The notes under the pieces are model-generated. The model searched no databases, had not been told where the DNA came from, and was given only the letters and a program-made list of their open reading frames with translations. This document shows, piece by piece, positions 6,953-14,793 of a stretch of 21,568 nt of DNA (positions within the stretch are counted from its first letter, which is position 1; every line of letters starts with the position of its first letter). The position numbers were made by a program, and so were the translations under genes. The DNA is from Bacillota bacterium (GTDB lineage: Bacteria > Bacillota_A > Clostridia > Christensenellales > Aristaeellaceae): contig JAEZSP010000029.1 in the NCBI GenBank assembly GCA_023421735.1, positions 1-21,568 of the forward strand, in the 5' to 3' direction.

Positions 6953-8668
6953 ATGAGATTCATCGGACAGTTGATTAAAAGGCACATCGGCATGTTTCTC
7001 GTGGCGACTTTCTTTTTGTCCATTGAGACGATAGCGGACCTGATGCAGCCGACATTCATGGCGCATGTGGTGGACGACGGCGTTGCGGAAAAGGACATTC
7101 GGATTATTTTGTGGTACGGCGCGGTGATGCTTAGCATTGCGGCCCTGGGCGCGGTGGGCGCGGTTTTTCGCAATATATTTGCGAGCCGGACGTCGCAGCA
7201 GATCGGCAAGGAGCTGCGCGGCGATCTGTACAAAAAGGTGCAGACGCTGTCGTTTGAGAACATCGACCGGCTGCACCCGGCATCGATCATCACACGGATT
7301 ACGAACGACGTGACGCAGGTGCAGAATTTCATCAACGGGTCTATGCGCATCATGCTCAAGGCGCCCATTGCGTGCATCGGCGCGATCGTTTTGATCATTA
7401 CGCAGACGCCGCGCCAGTTTCCGGTGATGATGGGCATTTTGGCGATTGCGTCTGTATTCATCGTGCTCAATATGAAGCTGGGCTATCCGCGCTTTGGGCG
7501 GATGCAGCAGAAGCTGGACAAGCTCAACGACGTGAGCCGGGAATTTCTGACCTCGATTCGCGTGGTGAAGGCGTTCAACGCGGAAAAACACGAGGCGGAA
7601 AAGTTCAATGCTGCGGCTGCTGACTTTGCGAAGGCGGGCGTTTCGGCAACGCGCGTGCTGGCGACTTTTTCACCGCTGATCAATCTGACGGTCAACATGG
7701 GGATCGTGTTTCTCCTGTGGCGCTCGAAGGCGCAGAACGCGGGGGAGATCGGGAAACTGGTTGCGTCCGTCAGCTACATGACGCAGGTGCTCTTCGCGCT
7801 TGGCATGGTTTCGAATATTCTCAACAGCGCCGTGCGCGCCATGGCCTCCGCAGGCCGCGTGCAGGAAATTCTGCGCGAGACGCCCGCGCAGGTGACGCCG
7901 GAGGAACCCGAAGTGCCCGAGATCCGGGGTGCGGTTTCCTTTGAAGACGTTTCGTTCGGCTATGTGGCGTCCGCGAATCGCGCGCTCACCGGCATTTCGT
8001 TTTGCGTGGAGGCGGGGGAGACCGTCGGCATCATCGGCCCGACGGGTTCGGGCAAATCGACGCTGGTGAACCTTGTGCCGCGCTTTTACGACGCGACGGG
8101 CGGGCATGTGCGGGTGGACGGGGTGGACGTGAACGAGATCGATCCGCATGCTTTGCGCGGTGCGATTGCCGTGGTGCCCCAGAAGGCGCTGCTGTTTTCC
8201 GGCACGATCCTGGACAATCTCGGATGGGGCAAGGACGACGCATCCCCGGAGGAAATCGTGCATGCCGCGCAGATTGCGTGCGCGGACGAATTTGTGCGCG
8301 GGTTTGCGGACGGATACGAGACGGCGCTGGGGCAGGGCGGCGTGAACCTGTCGGGCGGGCAGAAGCAGCGGCTGTCCATTGCGCGCGCGCTCGTGCGGCA
8401 GCCGCGCATCCTGATTCTCGACGACTGTACGAGCGCGCTTGACGCGTTTACGGAGGCGGCCGTTTTGAAGGGCCTGCGCGAGGACACGGGCCGGATGACG
8501 GTTTTGATCATCAGCCAGCGCGTTTCGACGGTCATGCGCGCGGACCGAATCCTCTGCCTCGAGGATGGGCATTTGCGCGGATTTGGCACGCACGCGCAGT
8601 TGATGCAGACGTGTGACACCTACAGGGCCATCTATGCTTCGCAGATCGGGGGTGAGCGCGTTGGATAG
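6953..8668 (+). CDS. ABC exporter half-transporter, degenerate-site subunit of a heterodimer
   Basis: A type IV ABC exporter half with six predicted membrane helices in the first 300 residues and a C-terminal nucleotide-binding domain (571 residues in all). Walker A GPTGSGKST is at 362-370 and a canonical signature LSGGQKQR at 466. The catalytic Glu after Walker B is replaced by Asp (LILDDCTSALD, Asp491), and the switch His is Gln522 (IISQRVST). These substitutions mark the degenerate-site subunit of heterodimeric exporters such as TM287/288, BmrC/BmrD and LmrC/LmrD. The partner is the overlapping next gene. The start at 6953 is preferred for the AAGGGTGA ribosome site and because MRFIGQLIKRHIG is a normal exporter N-terminus. 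The substrate (drug, lipid or peptide) cannot be told from sequence. Confidence 0.93.
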   Translation: MRFIGQLIKRHIGMFLVATFFLSIETIADLMQPTFMAHVVDDGVAEKDIRIILWYGAVMLSIAALGAVGAVFRNIFASRTSQQIGKELRGDLYKKVQTLSFENIDRLHPASIITRITNDVTQVQNFINGSMRIMLKAPIACIGAIVLIITQTPRQFPVMMGILAIASVFIVLNMKLGYPRFGRMQQKLDKLNDVSREFLTSIRVVKAFNAEKHEAEKFNAAAADFAKAGVSATRVLATFSPLINLTVNMGIVFLLWRSKAQNAGEIGKLVASVSYMTQVLFALGMVSNILNSAVRAMASAGRVQEILRETPAQVTPEEPEVPEIRGAVSFEDVSFGYVASANRALTGISFCVEAGETVGIIGPTGSGKSTLVNLVPRFYDATGGHVRVDGVDVNEIDPHALRGAIAVVPQKALLFSGTILDNLGWGKDDASPEEIVHAAQIACADEFVRGFADGYETALGQGGVNLSGGQKQRLSIARALVRQPRILILDDCTSALDAFTEAAVLKGLREDTGRMTVLIISQRVSTVMRADRILCLEDGHLRGFGTHAQLMQTCDTYRAIYASQIGGERVG

Positions 8669-10454
8669 GAAGACGCCGCCGCCAAGCCCGTTTGGCAGGC
8701 ATAATTTTGGCGCGCCGCGCGCGAAGCCGAAGGATTTGAAGGGCACGCTCGCACGGCTATGGAATTTGACGAAGGGGCACAGGCGCGGGCTGGGCTGGAT
8801 TTGGATGCTGTCGCTGTTTGCATCGGCCTCCGCGGTTCTATCGCCGCTGTTCATCGGCTATGCGGTGGGGCAGATCGACAAGGGGAATTATACCGCGTGG
8901 ATCCTGGCGGCGCTGGTGGCGCTGTACGTCGTCGACTGGATGGTTCGGTTTCTTCAGCAATTTTTCATGGCGTCAATCGGGCAGCGGATCATCTATCACA
9001 TCCGCGTGGCGCTGTTCGACGCGATGCAGAAGTTGCCCATTGCGTATTTTGACCGAAAGAACCACGGCGAGCTGATGAGCCGGCTCACCAACGACGTGGA
9101 CAACATCAGCCAGACGATTTCGGATTCGCTTTCACAGCTGATGGTCTATGCGTTCACGATTTTGGGGATCTTGGGGATCATGATCTGGAAAAGCGGCGTT
9201 TTGACGCTGGTCTCGCTGGTCTCGGTGGTTTTGGTGTTCCTGCTTACGCGGGCGGTGACGCGGCGCACGCGCAAGCTCTTTGCGCGACAGCAGGCGACGC
9301 TCGGGCGACTGAACGGCCAGGTGGAGGAGTCGATCTCGGGACTCACGATGGTGAAGGCCTACTGCCGCGAGGAGAAGATGATCGAGGAATTCGAGGGGAT
9401 CAACGAGGAATTCCGGACGGTTGCGACGCGCGCGCAGATCATATCGGGCTATCTGATGCCCATCACGGGGGTCATCAACAACCTGAGCTACGTGGCGATT
9501 GCGATTGCGGGCGGACTGATGGCGGCAAACGGGAACCTGGAGATCGACACGATCGTGAGCTTTCTGCTTTATTCCCGGCAGTTTTCGCGGCCGTTTGTGG
9601 ACATTGCGAACATATACAACAACTTTCAGACCGCGGTTGCGGGCGCGGAGCGGATTTTTCAGGTGCTGGACGAACAGCCGGAGCCGCCGGATGCGGCGGA
9701 TTTTGTGCCGCTCGACAGGCCGCGCGGGGACATTGTGTTTCGGAACGTGACGTTTGGATACGACCCGGCGGTACCGATCCTGAAAAACGTCAGCCTTTCG
9801 GTTCCCGCGGGCACGCGGGTGGCGATCGTGGGGGCGACGGGCGCGGGCAAGACGACCATCATCAACCTGCTGACGCGCTTTTACGACGTGGACGGGGGAG
9901 AGATTCTGCTCGACGGACACGACCTGCGCGCATACCGGATGGCGGATTTGCGCCGGGCGTTCGGCGTGGTTTTGCAGGATACGGCGCTGTTTGGGATCAG
10001 CGTGCGCGAAAACATCGGCTACGGGCGCGCGGACGTGCCGATTGAGGACGTGCGCAAGGCGGCCGTAACGGCGGGCGCGGACTCGTTCATCCGGCGGCTT
10101 TCGCAGGGATATGACACCGTGCTCGCGCAGGGCGGGCAGGCGCTCAGCCAGGGCGAACGCCAGCTTTTGACCATTGCGCGCGCGGTGCTGGTGAACGCGC
10201 CGATCATGATCCTGGACGAGGCGACGAGCTCGGTGGACACCATGACGGAGAGGAAGATTCGAGACGCCTTCCTCAAAATCACCAGCGGGCGGACGTCGTT
10301 CATCATCGCGCACCGGCTATCGACCATCCGCGATTCCGACATGATCGTGCTGATCGAAGGCGGACAGATTGCCGAGATGGGGACGCACGATGAGCTGATG
10401 GAAAAAGACGGGCGGTATGCGCGGATGTATCTGACGCAACTCGGACAGGAATAG
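8634..10454 (+). CDS. ABC exporter half-transporter, catalytic-site subunit of the heterodimer
   Basis: About 606 residues: a Pro/Gly-rich cytosolic N-terminus, six membrane helices and a nucleotide-binding domain. Walker A GATGAGKTT is at 400-408, Walker B IMILDEATSS has the catalytic Glu529, and the switch His is His560 (IIAHRLST). Its signature is altered to LSQGERQ at 504. Combined with the previous subunit, one ATP site has DD, Gln and LSQGE (degenerate) while the other has DE, His and LSGGQ (canonical), the expected asymmetry of heterodimers. The start is uncertain: ATG 8634 is given, but TTG 8661, 8 nt after a GGGGG run, or GTG 8652 would reduce the overlap with the upstream gene to 8 or 17 bp. 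No obvious terminator follows. Confidence 0.93.
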   Translation: MLRRSGVSALDRKTPPPSPFGRHNFGAPRAKPKDLKGTLARLWNLTKGHRRGLGWIWMLSLFASASAVLSPLFIGYAVGQIDKGNYTAWILAALVALYVVDWMVRFLQQFFMASIGQRIIYHIRVALFDAMQKLPIAYFDRKNHGELMSRLTNDVDNISQTISDSLSQLMVYAFTILGILGIMIWKSGVLTLVSLVSVVLVFLLTRAVTRRTRKLFARQQATLGRLNGQVEESISGLTMVKAYCREEKMIEEFEGINEEFRTVATRAQIISGYLMPITGVINNLSYVAIAIAGGLMAANGNLEIDTIVSFLLYSRQFSRPFVDIANIYNNFQTAVAGAERIFQVLDEQPEPPDAADFVPLDRPRGDIVFRNVTFGYDPAVPILKNVSLSVPAGTRVAIVGATGAGKTTIINLLTRFYDVDGGEILLDGHDLRAYRMADLRRAFGVVLQDTALFGISVRENIGYGRADVPIEDVRKAAVTAGADSFIRRLSQGYDTVLAQGGQALSQGERQLLTIARAVLVNAPIMILDEATSSVDTMTERKIRDAFLKITSGRTSFIIAHRLSTIRDSDMIVLIEGGQIAEMGTHDELMEKDGRYARMYLTQLGQE

Positions 10455-10489
10455 AGGCGGAAAGCTGGCGAGTTGAGCCAATGAAATTC

Positions 10490-10600
10490 TGAAATGACCC
10501 ATTCGATGCGGATTTCTCGGAACGCGGGCGGCATGCCGATGATGACTGCGCATGACTGGCGGGTTTTAGGCGGATGCATGAAAGAAAACCGGTCATTTCA
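10490..10600. repeat. 10-bp inverted repeat bounding a 111-bp intergenic stretch
   Basis: TGAAATGACC (10490-10499) and GGTCATTTCA (10591-10600) are perfect inverted copies. Just outside and overlapping lies a direct repeat TGAAATTCT at 10482 and 10611. A palindrome, CGGCATGCCG, sits inside at 10529-10538. The 180-bp gap after the exporter genes holds no other gene I can support. This could be a short insertion or a folded RNA 3' end. Confidence 0.5.
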
Positions 10601-10632
10601 CAAAATAGCTTGAAATTCTCCAATCTTTTCGA

Positions 10633-10661
10633 TTTACTTAACCGATGAAATGTGATATAAT
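10633..10661 (+). promoter_or_regulatory. SigA-type promoter with extended -10, upstream of the DUF1508 gene
   Basis: TTTACT, a 17-bp spacer and a perfect TATAAT at 10656-10661, preceded by TGA to give an extended -10. The predicted start near 10668 leaves a leader of about 70 nt before the small gene. Confidence 0.85.
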
Positions 10662-10736
10662 GACGGTAATCCAGGAACGCAACCCGGCCCGCCCGACTCA
10701 CCGTCAACCGCTCTGTGGCGAAACGAGGTGCGAGCA

Positions 10737-10892
10737 ATGGAAGATAAGTGGGAATTTTATCAGGACTTCAGCGGCGAGTGGCGCTGGCGGCGAATCACGC
10801 CGAGCGGCAGGATCAGCGGTTATTCGCCCGCGGCGTATATGACAAGACAGGACTGTGTGGACAACGCGCGGGAATGCGGGTTCGCCGGGTGA
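10737..10892 (+). CDS. Small DUF1508 (YegP-type) protein, 51 residues
   Basis: The frame reads MEDKWEFYQDFSGEWRWRRI, then a Gly/Ser-rich turn and a second half with RQDCVDNARECGF. This matches the DUF1508 repeat (WEFYxDxxGEWRWRR ... CxxNARxxGY), a small alpha/beta module found once or twice in proteins such as E. coli YegP. Here a single module makes the whole protein. GAGGTG lies 6 nt before the ATG and a near-consensus promoter 75 bp upstream, so it is a monocistronic gene. The biochemical role of the family is not established. A hairpin at 10948-10977 may end the transcript. Confidence 0.88.
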   Translation: MEDKWEFYQDFSGEWRWRRITPSGRISGYSPAAYMTRQDCVDNARECGFAG

Positions 10893-10947
10893 TAAGGCGC
10901 CGTGCGCGCGGAATGACTGGGCTTAGGAGTTCGGGTTTGCGTGGCGG

Positions 10948-10977
10948 ATGGGGACGCGCCGAAGGGCGGGTCCCCAT
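10948..10977. repeat. GC-rich hairpin, first member of a local hairpin family
   Basis: ATGGGGACGCGCC and GGCGGGTCCCCAT form a 13-bp stem with one mismatch around GAAG. Two related hairpins with the core GGGACGYGCC follow at 11021-11044 and 11263-11286. It lies 55 bases after the DUF1508 stop and may act as that gene's transcript end. Confidence 0.7.
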
Positions 10978-11020
10978 TGTATTGCTAAATCAAACGAGGC
11001 AAGAGGCGTATATGCGTTTT

Positions 11021-11286
11021 GGGACGTGCCGACGGGCACGTCCTCAGCGTGTCGACAAAGCCGCCACGCTGTCCGAAAAATGTAATTCTGCATTTTTGGG
11101 TATTCAGGATTTCTTGTGCTGCTTGGCGTCACGGTCAGAAATCCTGCAGGGAGCGTTGGGGCGCCCCTCGGCGCCGTACGCCGCCGCCTGCGGGTGAAAA
11201 TGAAAAGGTTGCACCCCCTTCACGCATCCCCATTGAGAGGATTGGGGTTTGTCAACGCTTTGGGGACGCGCCGACAGGCGTGTCCC
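11021..11286. mobile_element. MITE-like non-coding element with hairpin-forming ends, 266 bp
   Basis: The two ends are imperfect inverted copies over about 42 bp (about 31 match by eye), and each end is itself a 9-10 bp hairpin: GGACGTGCC/GGCACGTCC at 11022-11043 and GGGACGCGCC/GGCGTGTCCC at 11263-11286. Both are flanked outside by TTTT, a possible 4-bp target duplication. The interior holds further stems: AAAAATG/CATTTTT at 11076-11097, CAGGATTTCT/AGAAATCCTG at 11105-11146, and the palindrome GGGGCGCCCC at 11158-11167. No convincing ORF is present. The 590-bp gap (10893-11483) also has a GGTTTTGG/CCAAAACC stem at 11345-11373. Confidence 0.5.
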
Positions 11287-11420
11287 TTTTCCGAATGAGC
11301 GGCGTGAGGGGCGCCTGGTTTTGCGCGCGTGGGGGAAATGGATGGGTTTTGGGAGGCGTTGAATGCCAAAACCATGCGGAATCGACATATTATTATCACA
11401 ACCTTGCACGACGATTCGCC

Positions 11421-11449
11421 TTGACGCCCCGACTGTGACATCATACAAT
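11421..11449 (+). promoter_or_regulatory. SigA-type promoter of the metal-linked ABC cassette
   Basis: TTGACG (11421-11426), a 17-bp spacer and TACAAT (11444-11449) lie about 35 bp upstream of the first gene of the cassette. I found no clear Fur/Zur-type palindrome around it. Confidence 0.8.
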
Positions 11450-11483
11450 GAGGTATTACAGGACAAAGAGGAGGCGAGGCGCG

Positions 11484-11783
11484 GTGAAGGGGATGAAACG
11501 CAGGCTTTTGATTGGCGCGCTGGCGCTTCTGCTCGTCTGTCTGTCCGTTGCGCCGGTGGCGCTGCTTGCCGCGCACCACGGGCACTTCCACATGAACTGC
11601 ACCTGCGACGTCTGCACCGTGATCCGGGACGACATCGCCCTTTTGAATCTGGTTGCGACGGCACTGGTGGTGCTGATTCTATTTCGCGTGATCGCAGCGC
11701 GCCTACGGGAGGCCCCCATACACATCGTGGTCGGTTCCCGCGCGCCGCTGCCCGTCGCGCTCAAAGTACGCATGAACAATTGA
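11484..11783 (+). CDS. Small His/Cys-rich two-helix membrane protein
   Basis: A 99-residue protein with a hydrophobic segment at about 7-29, then the metal-ligand-like stretch HHGHFHMNCTCDVC at about 31-44, a second hydrophobic segment near 53-68, and a basic tail. The CTCDVC cluster next to three His residues looks suited to Zn or Cu binding outside or at the membrane face. I do not recognise a named family. GTG 11484 is taken as start because AGGAGG lies 9 nt before it; ATG 11493 is the alternative. It heads a four-gene set with an ATPase, an FtsX-type permease and a CxxC lipoprotein, which suggests a metal sensor, donor or acceptor for that complex. Confidence 0.8.
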   Translation: MKGMKRRLLIGALALLLVCLSVAPVALLAAHHGHFHMNCTCDVCTVIRDDIALLNLVATALVVLILFRVIAARLREAPIHIVVGSRAPLPVALKVRMNN

Positions 11784-11827
11784 TCGGAAGCCCCCAGTTG
11801 ACCCATTGAAATTGGAGGTATATCCGA

Positions 11828-12490
11828 ATGATACAGACCATTGGCCTCGCCAGGGATTTTCAGGGCGAGACGCGCATTGCATATGCCGATCTCGCATTCA
11901 ACACGGGCGAGACATACGTGATGCTCGGCGCGTCCGGCTGCGGAAAATCAACGCTTTTGAACATGATAGCGGGCGTTCTTTCGCCCACGGAAGGTAAAAT
12001 CATGATCGATGGAACCGACATGGCTGCGCTCAGCCAGAAAAAGCGCGATCGGTTCCGCATTCAGAACATCGGCTACATCTTTCAGGACTTCAAGCTCATC
12101 GAGGAGATGACCGTGGAGGACAACATCCGGGTGCTCGAAATCGAGGGCGTCGACACATCGTCCCTGAAGGAACTGCTGGAACGTCTGCGCATCGGCGCGC
12201 TCAGGCGGCGCAGGGTTTCGAAGCTCTCCGGCGGCGAGAAGCAGCGCGTTGCCATCGCCCGCGCGCTCGTGAAAAGGCCGTCCATCATTTTGGCGGACGA
12301 GCCGACGGGCAACTTGAATTATGAAATCGGGCGGGACGTCGTTTCTCAGCTCATTGAGGTTGCGAAGGGACAAACGCTCATCGCTGTGACCCACGACGAC
12401 CGACTCGCGCCCATGTTCGATCACGTGATCGACATGAACGAGGTCGCGCTGGCAAAGGAGGTGACCGCGCGTGCTTCCATTCGCGATTAA
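11828..12490 (+). CDS. LolD/MacB-type ABC ATPase
   Basis: The 220-residue product is a stand-alone nucleotide-binding domain with Walker A GASGCGKST (34-42), the Q-loop in YIFQDFKLIEEMT, the signature [15 protein letters not shown], Walker B IILADEPTGNL and switch VTHDDR. GEKQR plus DEPTGNLN is characteristic of the LolD/MacB/FtsE group, which works with FtsX-type permeases in mechanotransmission or extraction rather than channel transport. GGAGGT lies 9 nt before the ATG. The 3' end overlaps the permease gene by 20 bp, indicating coupling. Confidence 0.95.
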   Translation: MIQTIGLARDFQGETRIAYADLAFNTGETYVMLGASGCGKSTLLNMIAGVLSPTEGKIMIDGTDMAALSQKKRDRFRIQNIGYIFQDFKLIEEMTVEDNIRVLEIEGVDTSSLKELLERLRIGALRRRRVSKLSGGEKQRVAIARALVKRPSIILADEPTGNLNYEIGRDVVSQLIEVAKGQTLIAVTHDDRLAPMFDHVIDMNEVALAKEVTARASIRD

Positions 12491-13667
12491 AAACATGGCG
12501 GTCAAGAAGGGGAAACTCGTGCTCGTCACGCTGTCGATTCTCCTCTCTGCGACGGTCGCGCTCCTTTCCTACAACGTCTCCTCGCAGGTGAGCGAGGGAA
12601 TCATCAACACGGCGGGTTATTACGACATCATCATCGGGCCGTCCGGCAGCGCGACGCAGCTCGCGATGAACACCATGTTCTTTACCGACAAGCCGCTTGG
12701 CACCATCTCATACGACTATGTGACCGAGCTGGAGGCGAACCCGGACGTGAACGAAGTGGTGCCCTTTACCATGGGCGACAGCTACAACGCCGCGAAGATC
12801 ATCGGTACGACGTCGGCGTTTCTGGACGGGAAGCCGCTGAAAGAGGGCGCAATGTTTGAAACGACCTACGAGGCTGTCGTCGGCGCGACGGTTGCGAAGA
12901 CATACAGCCTGCATGTGGGCGACGAAATTGTGACCTCACACGGGCTCGGTTCGGTGGGTGAAAAGCATACCGCGTCGCCGCTCAAGGTCGTCGGCATCCT
13001 GAATACCACGCACACCGCGTACGACAATCAGGTGTTTACATCCTATGAGACCGTATGGGCCGTGCACGGGATTGGCGAGGATCACGACCACGACGAGGAA
13101 GAGAGTGCGGACGGCGAAGAGCATGTAGAGGCGACGGAGGGGAGCGTATGTGCGATCCTTGTGCGCACGAAGAGCTTCAACGCCTACTACACGATTTCGC
13201 AGTACTATGGGCAGGATGCGTCGCTCTTGGTGATCAACCCCGCGACTGTTTTGCGCGAGGTGCTCGACAACGTCGATCTGAGTACGCAGATCGTGTATCT
13301 GCTGTGCGGGATTATCCTCGTCATGAATCTATTCGTCGTCGTCGTGATCACGCTGCTGAACCTTTACGACGCGCGGCGCGAAATTGCGCTCATGCGGCTG
13401 ATCGGCATCGGGATGCGCAGGATCACGCTTTTGTATTCCGTGCAGAACGCGCTGATCGGGCTCTTGGCGACGGTGCTGGCGCTCGGCGCGTCGATGGTGG
13501 CGCTGAACTTTATGGGCGGATTTGTCGCCTCGATGGGAATCGTGCTCAACTGGTCGCGCGTGTACGCCATGGAGTGGGCGATTCTCGGGGTCGTATTTGT
13601 CATCAGCGTGCTTCCGACCATTGTGTTGGCGGCGCGGATGGCGCGAAAGGATGGGGTGATCGGTTAA
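12471..13667 (+). CDS. FtsX/MacB-type permease with a His/Asp/Glu-rich extracellular loop
   Basis: A 398-residue permease with one N-terminal membrane helix (about 13-33), a large extracytoplasmic MacB-like domain (about 35-265) and three C-terminal helices (about 275-300, 322-345, 362-385), the FtsX/MacB layout. The extracytoplasmic domain carries an acidic His insert near residues 198-222 (GEDHDHDEEES, then GEEHVE) that looks like a metal-binding loop. The GTG start at 12471 is fixed by a full AAAGGAGGTGA 6 nt upstream, inside the ATPase gene. The downstream lipoprotein starts at once after the stop. With its ATPase it should form a dimeric complex at the membrane. Confidence 0.93.
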   Translation: MLPFAIKNMAVKKGKLVLVTLSILLSATVALLSYNVSSQVSEGIINTAGYYDIIIGPSGSATQLAMNTMFFTDKPLGTISYDYVTELEANPDVNEVVPFTMGDSYNAAKIIGTTSAFLDGKPLKEGAMFETTYEAVVGATVAKTYSLHVGDEIVTSHGLGSVGEKHTASPLKVVGILNTTHTAYDNQVFTSYETVWAVHGIGEDHDHDEEESADGEEHVEATEGSVCAILVRTKSFNAYYTISQYYGQDASLLVINPATVLREVLDNVDLSTQIVYLLCGIILVMNLFVVVVITLLNLYDARREIALMRLIGIGMRRITLLYSVQNALIGLLATVLALGASMVALNFMGGFVASMGIVLNWSRVYAMEWAILGVVFVISVLPTIVLAARMARKDGVIG

Positions 13668-14570
13668 TTGAGGAAAATCATGGCGTTACTGCTCGCGGCG
13701 ATCCTGGCCGTATCGTTGGCGGGCTGTTCCGGAAAGACCGACACGGGGGAGCCGACGAAGCTCAGTTTCCTCGACGCGGTCGACATCTCGGCCATCAAGG
13801 CGCTGGACGGGAAAAACGTTACCATCGTGGGATACATGGCGACGGTTTCGCCGGTGAGCGGTAAATTCATGTACCTTTTGAACCTGCCGTATCAAAGCTG
13901 TCCGTTCTGTGTGCCAAACTCGACGCAGCTTGCGAACACCATGGCGGTATACGCGCCGGAGGGCAAGACGTTTGGGTATACGGAGCAGGCGATTCAGGTG
14001 ACCGGCAAAATGGAGGTTGGGGATTACACCGACGAATACGGCTACGTTTACAATTATCGGATCGTCGATGCGTCGTATCAGGAGGTGGACCTTTCCACCG
14101 TGTCCGCGCAATACGCACTGTGGATGTCGATCGCGTCCGACGGCGTGGTGGGCGAACTCACGAAGATGCTTGACTACCTGAACTTTGTCTGCGACTGGAC
14201 GGAATACACCTCCACGATGACGGGTGAGGACGGATCGACCATCACATACTACCTGTATCCGGGCGATGCGGAGAACTATCTGAAGGACGACGGGCCGTAT
14301 GGCTTTGCCGCCTATCGCGTGGACGACTATTTCGACAATCTGATCGCACGGGTGAACGGAATCAGTCCCACGGAGCTGACGGATCTTGTGCAGATCATTA
14401 AGGATGCGCAGACGCTCGAGCAATATGCGCTCTCGGAACTCGCGGCGGGACACTATACCCTCGATGCGCTTGCCGACAAGTACACGCTCGAAGACGCACA
14501 GAATCTAACCGACCAATTTGCCGCGCTCTACATGCGGTACTCCCAATGGCTTGGGAAGTGGGAGGTATAA
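13668..14570 (+). CDS. CxxC lipoprotein of the metal-linked ABC cassette
   Basis: A 300-residue lipoprotein with lipobox LAGC (Cys20). TTG 13668 is preferred as start because it supplies the basic MRK n-region that ATG 13680 would lack, and GGGGTGA sits 8 nt upstream. Residues 50-120 resemble the DUF3299-type module: VTIVGYM, then FMYLLNLPYQSCPFC with a CPFC pair at 78-81, then a beta-rich stretch ending YNYRIVDASY. The CPFC could bind metal or act in thiol chemistry. The C-terminal half (150-300) is helical and Tyr-rich without a recognised domain. It is the last gene of the cassette, followed 8 bases later by a terminator. Confidence 0.85.
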   Translation: MRKIMALLLAAILAVSLAGCSGKTDTGEPTKLSFLDAVDISAIKALDGKNVTIVGYMATVSPVSGKFMYLLNLPYQSCPFCVPNSTQLANTMAVYAPEGKTFGYTEQAIQVTGKMEVGDYTDEYGYVYNYRIVDASYQEVDLSTVSAQYALWMSIASDGVVGELTKMLDYLNFVCDWTEYTSTMTGEDGSTITYYLYPGDAENYLKDDGPYGFAAYRVDDYFDNLIARVNGISPTELTDLVQIIKDAQTLEQYALSELAAGHYTLDALADKYTLEDAQNLTDQFAALYMRYSQWLGKWEV

Positions 14571-14578
14571 GAAGATGG

Positions 14579-14604
14579 CCTCCGCCCGAAAGGGCGGAGG
14601 TTTT
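14579..14604 (+). terminator. Intrinsic terminator of the metal-linked ABC cassette
   Basis: CCTCCGCCC (14579-14587), a GAAA tetraloop and GGGCGGAGG (14592-14600) form a perfect 9-bp stem followed by TTTT, GGCG and TTTT. Confidence 0.93.
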
Positions 14605-14637
14605 GGCGTTTTACATGCATTTTATCCGGAATAAGAC

Positions 14638-14666
14638 TTGATATTTGGCAAAAGCTGTGCTATATT
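14638..14666 (+). promoter_or_regulatory. SigA-type promoter of a putative small transcript
   Basis: TTGATA (14638-14643), a 17-bp spacer and TATATT (14661-14666) match consensus in 10 of 12 positions. Transcription would begin near 14673, with the terminator ending at 14832, a unit of about 160 nt. Confidence 0.8.
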
Positions 14667-14697
14667 GATTAAAATCATCGCAAAGGGGACTGCTTCC

Positions 14698-14778
14698 ATG
14701 TTTATGATTGGTATGCAGAATGGCTTTAACTGGTCCGCGCATCCGTATTGGAGGCGGGCCTTCGTTGCATACCCATAA
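14698..14778 (+). CDS. Possible 26-residue peptide inside the small transcript
   Basis: An ATG with AAGGGGA about 9 nt upstream opens a 26-codon frame beginning MFMIGMQNGF and ending VAYP before TAA. The peptide is rich in Met, Phe, Trp and Tyr. Support is weak: one ribosome-site-like sequence and a position between promoter and terminator. It overlaps both arms of the predicted RNA helices, so it could instead be chance. No homolog comes to mind. Confidence 0.25.
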   Translation: MFMIGMQNGFNWSAHPYWRRAFVAYP

Positions 14779-14793
14779 CGCGATTGGGATCAT

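Noticed and set aside
8002..8442. Gly/Arg-rich frame inside the first exporter gene
   Set aside because: Out-of-frame shadow of the nucleotide-binding domain.
10748..11197. Plus-strand frame spanning the DUF1508 gene and the hairpin region
   Set aside because: It runs out of frame through the DUF1508 gene and then through inverted repeats; no ribosome site or domain.
13055..13864. Arg/Asp-rich frame overlapping the permease and lipoprotein genes
   Set aside because: Shadow in another frame across two supported genes.
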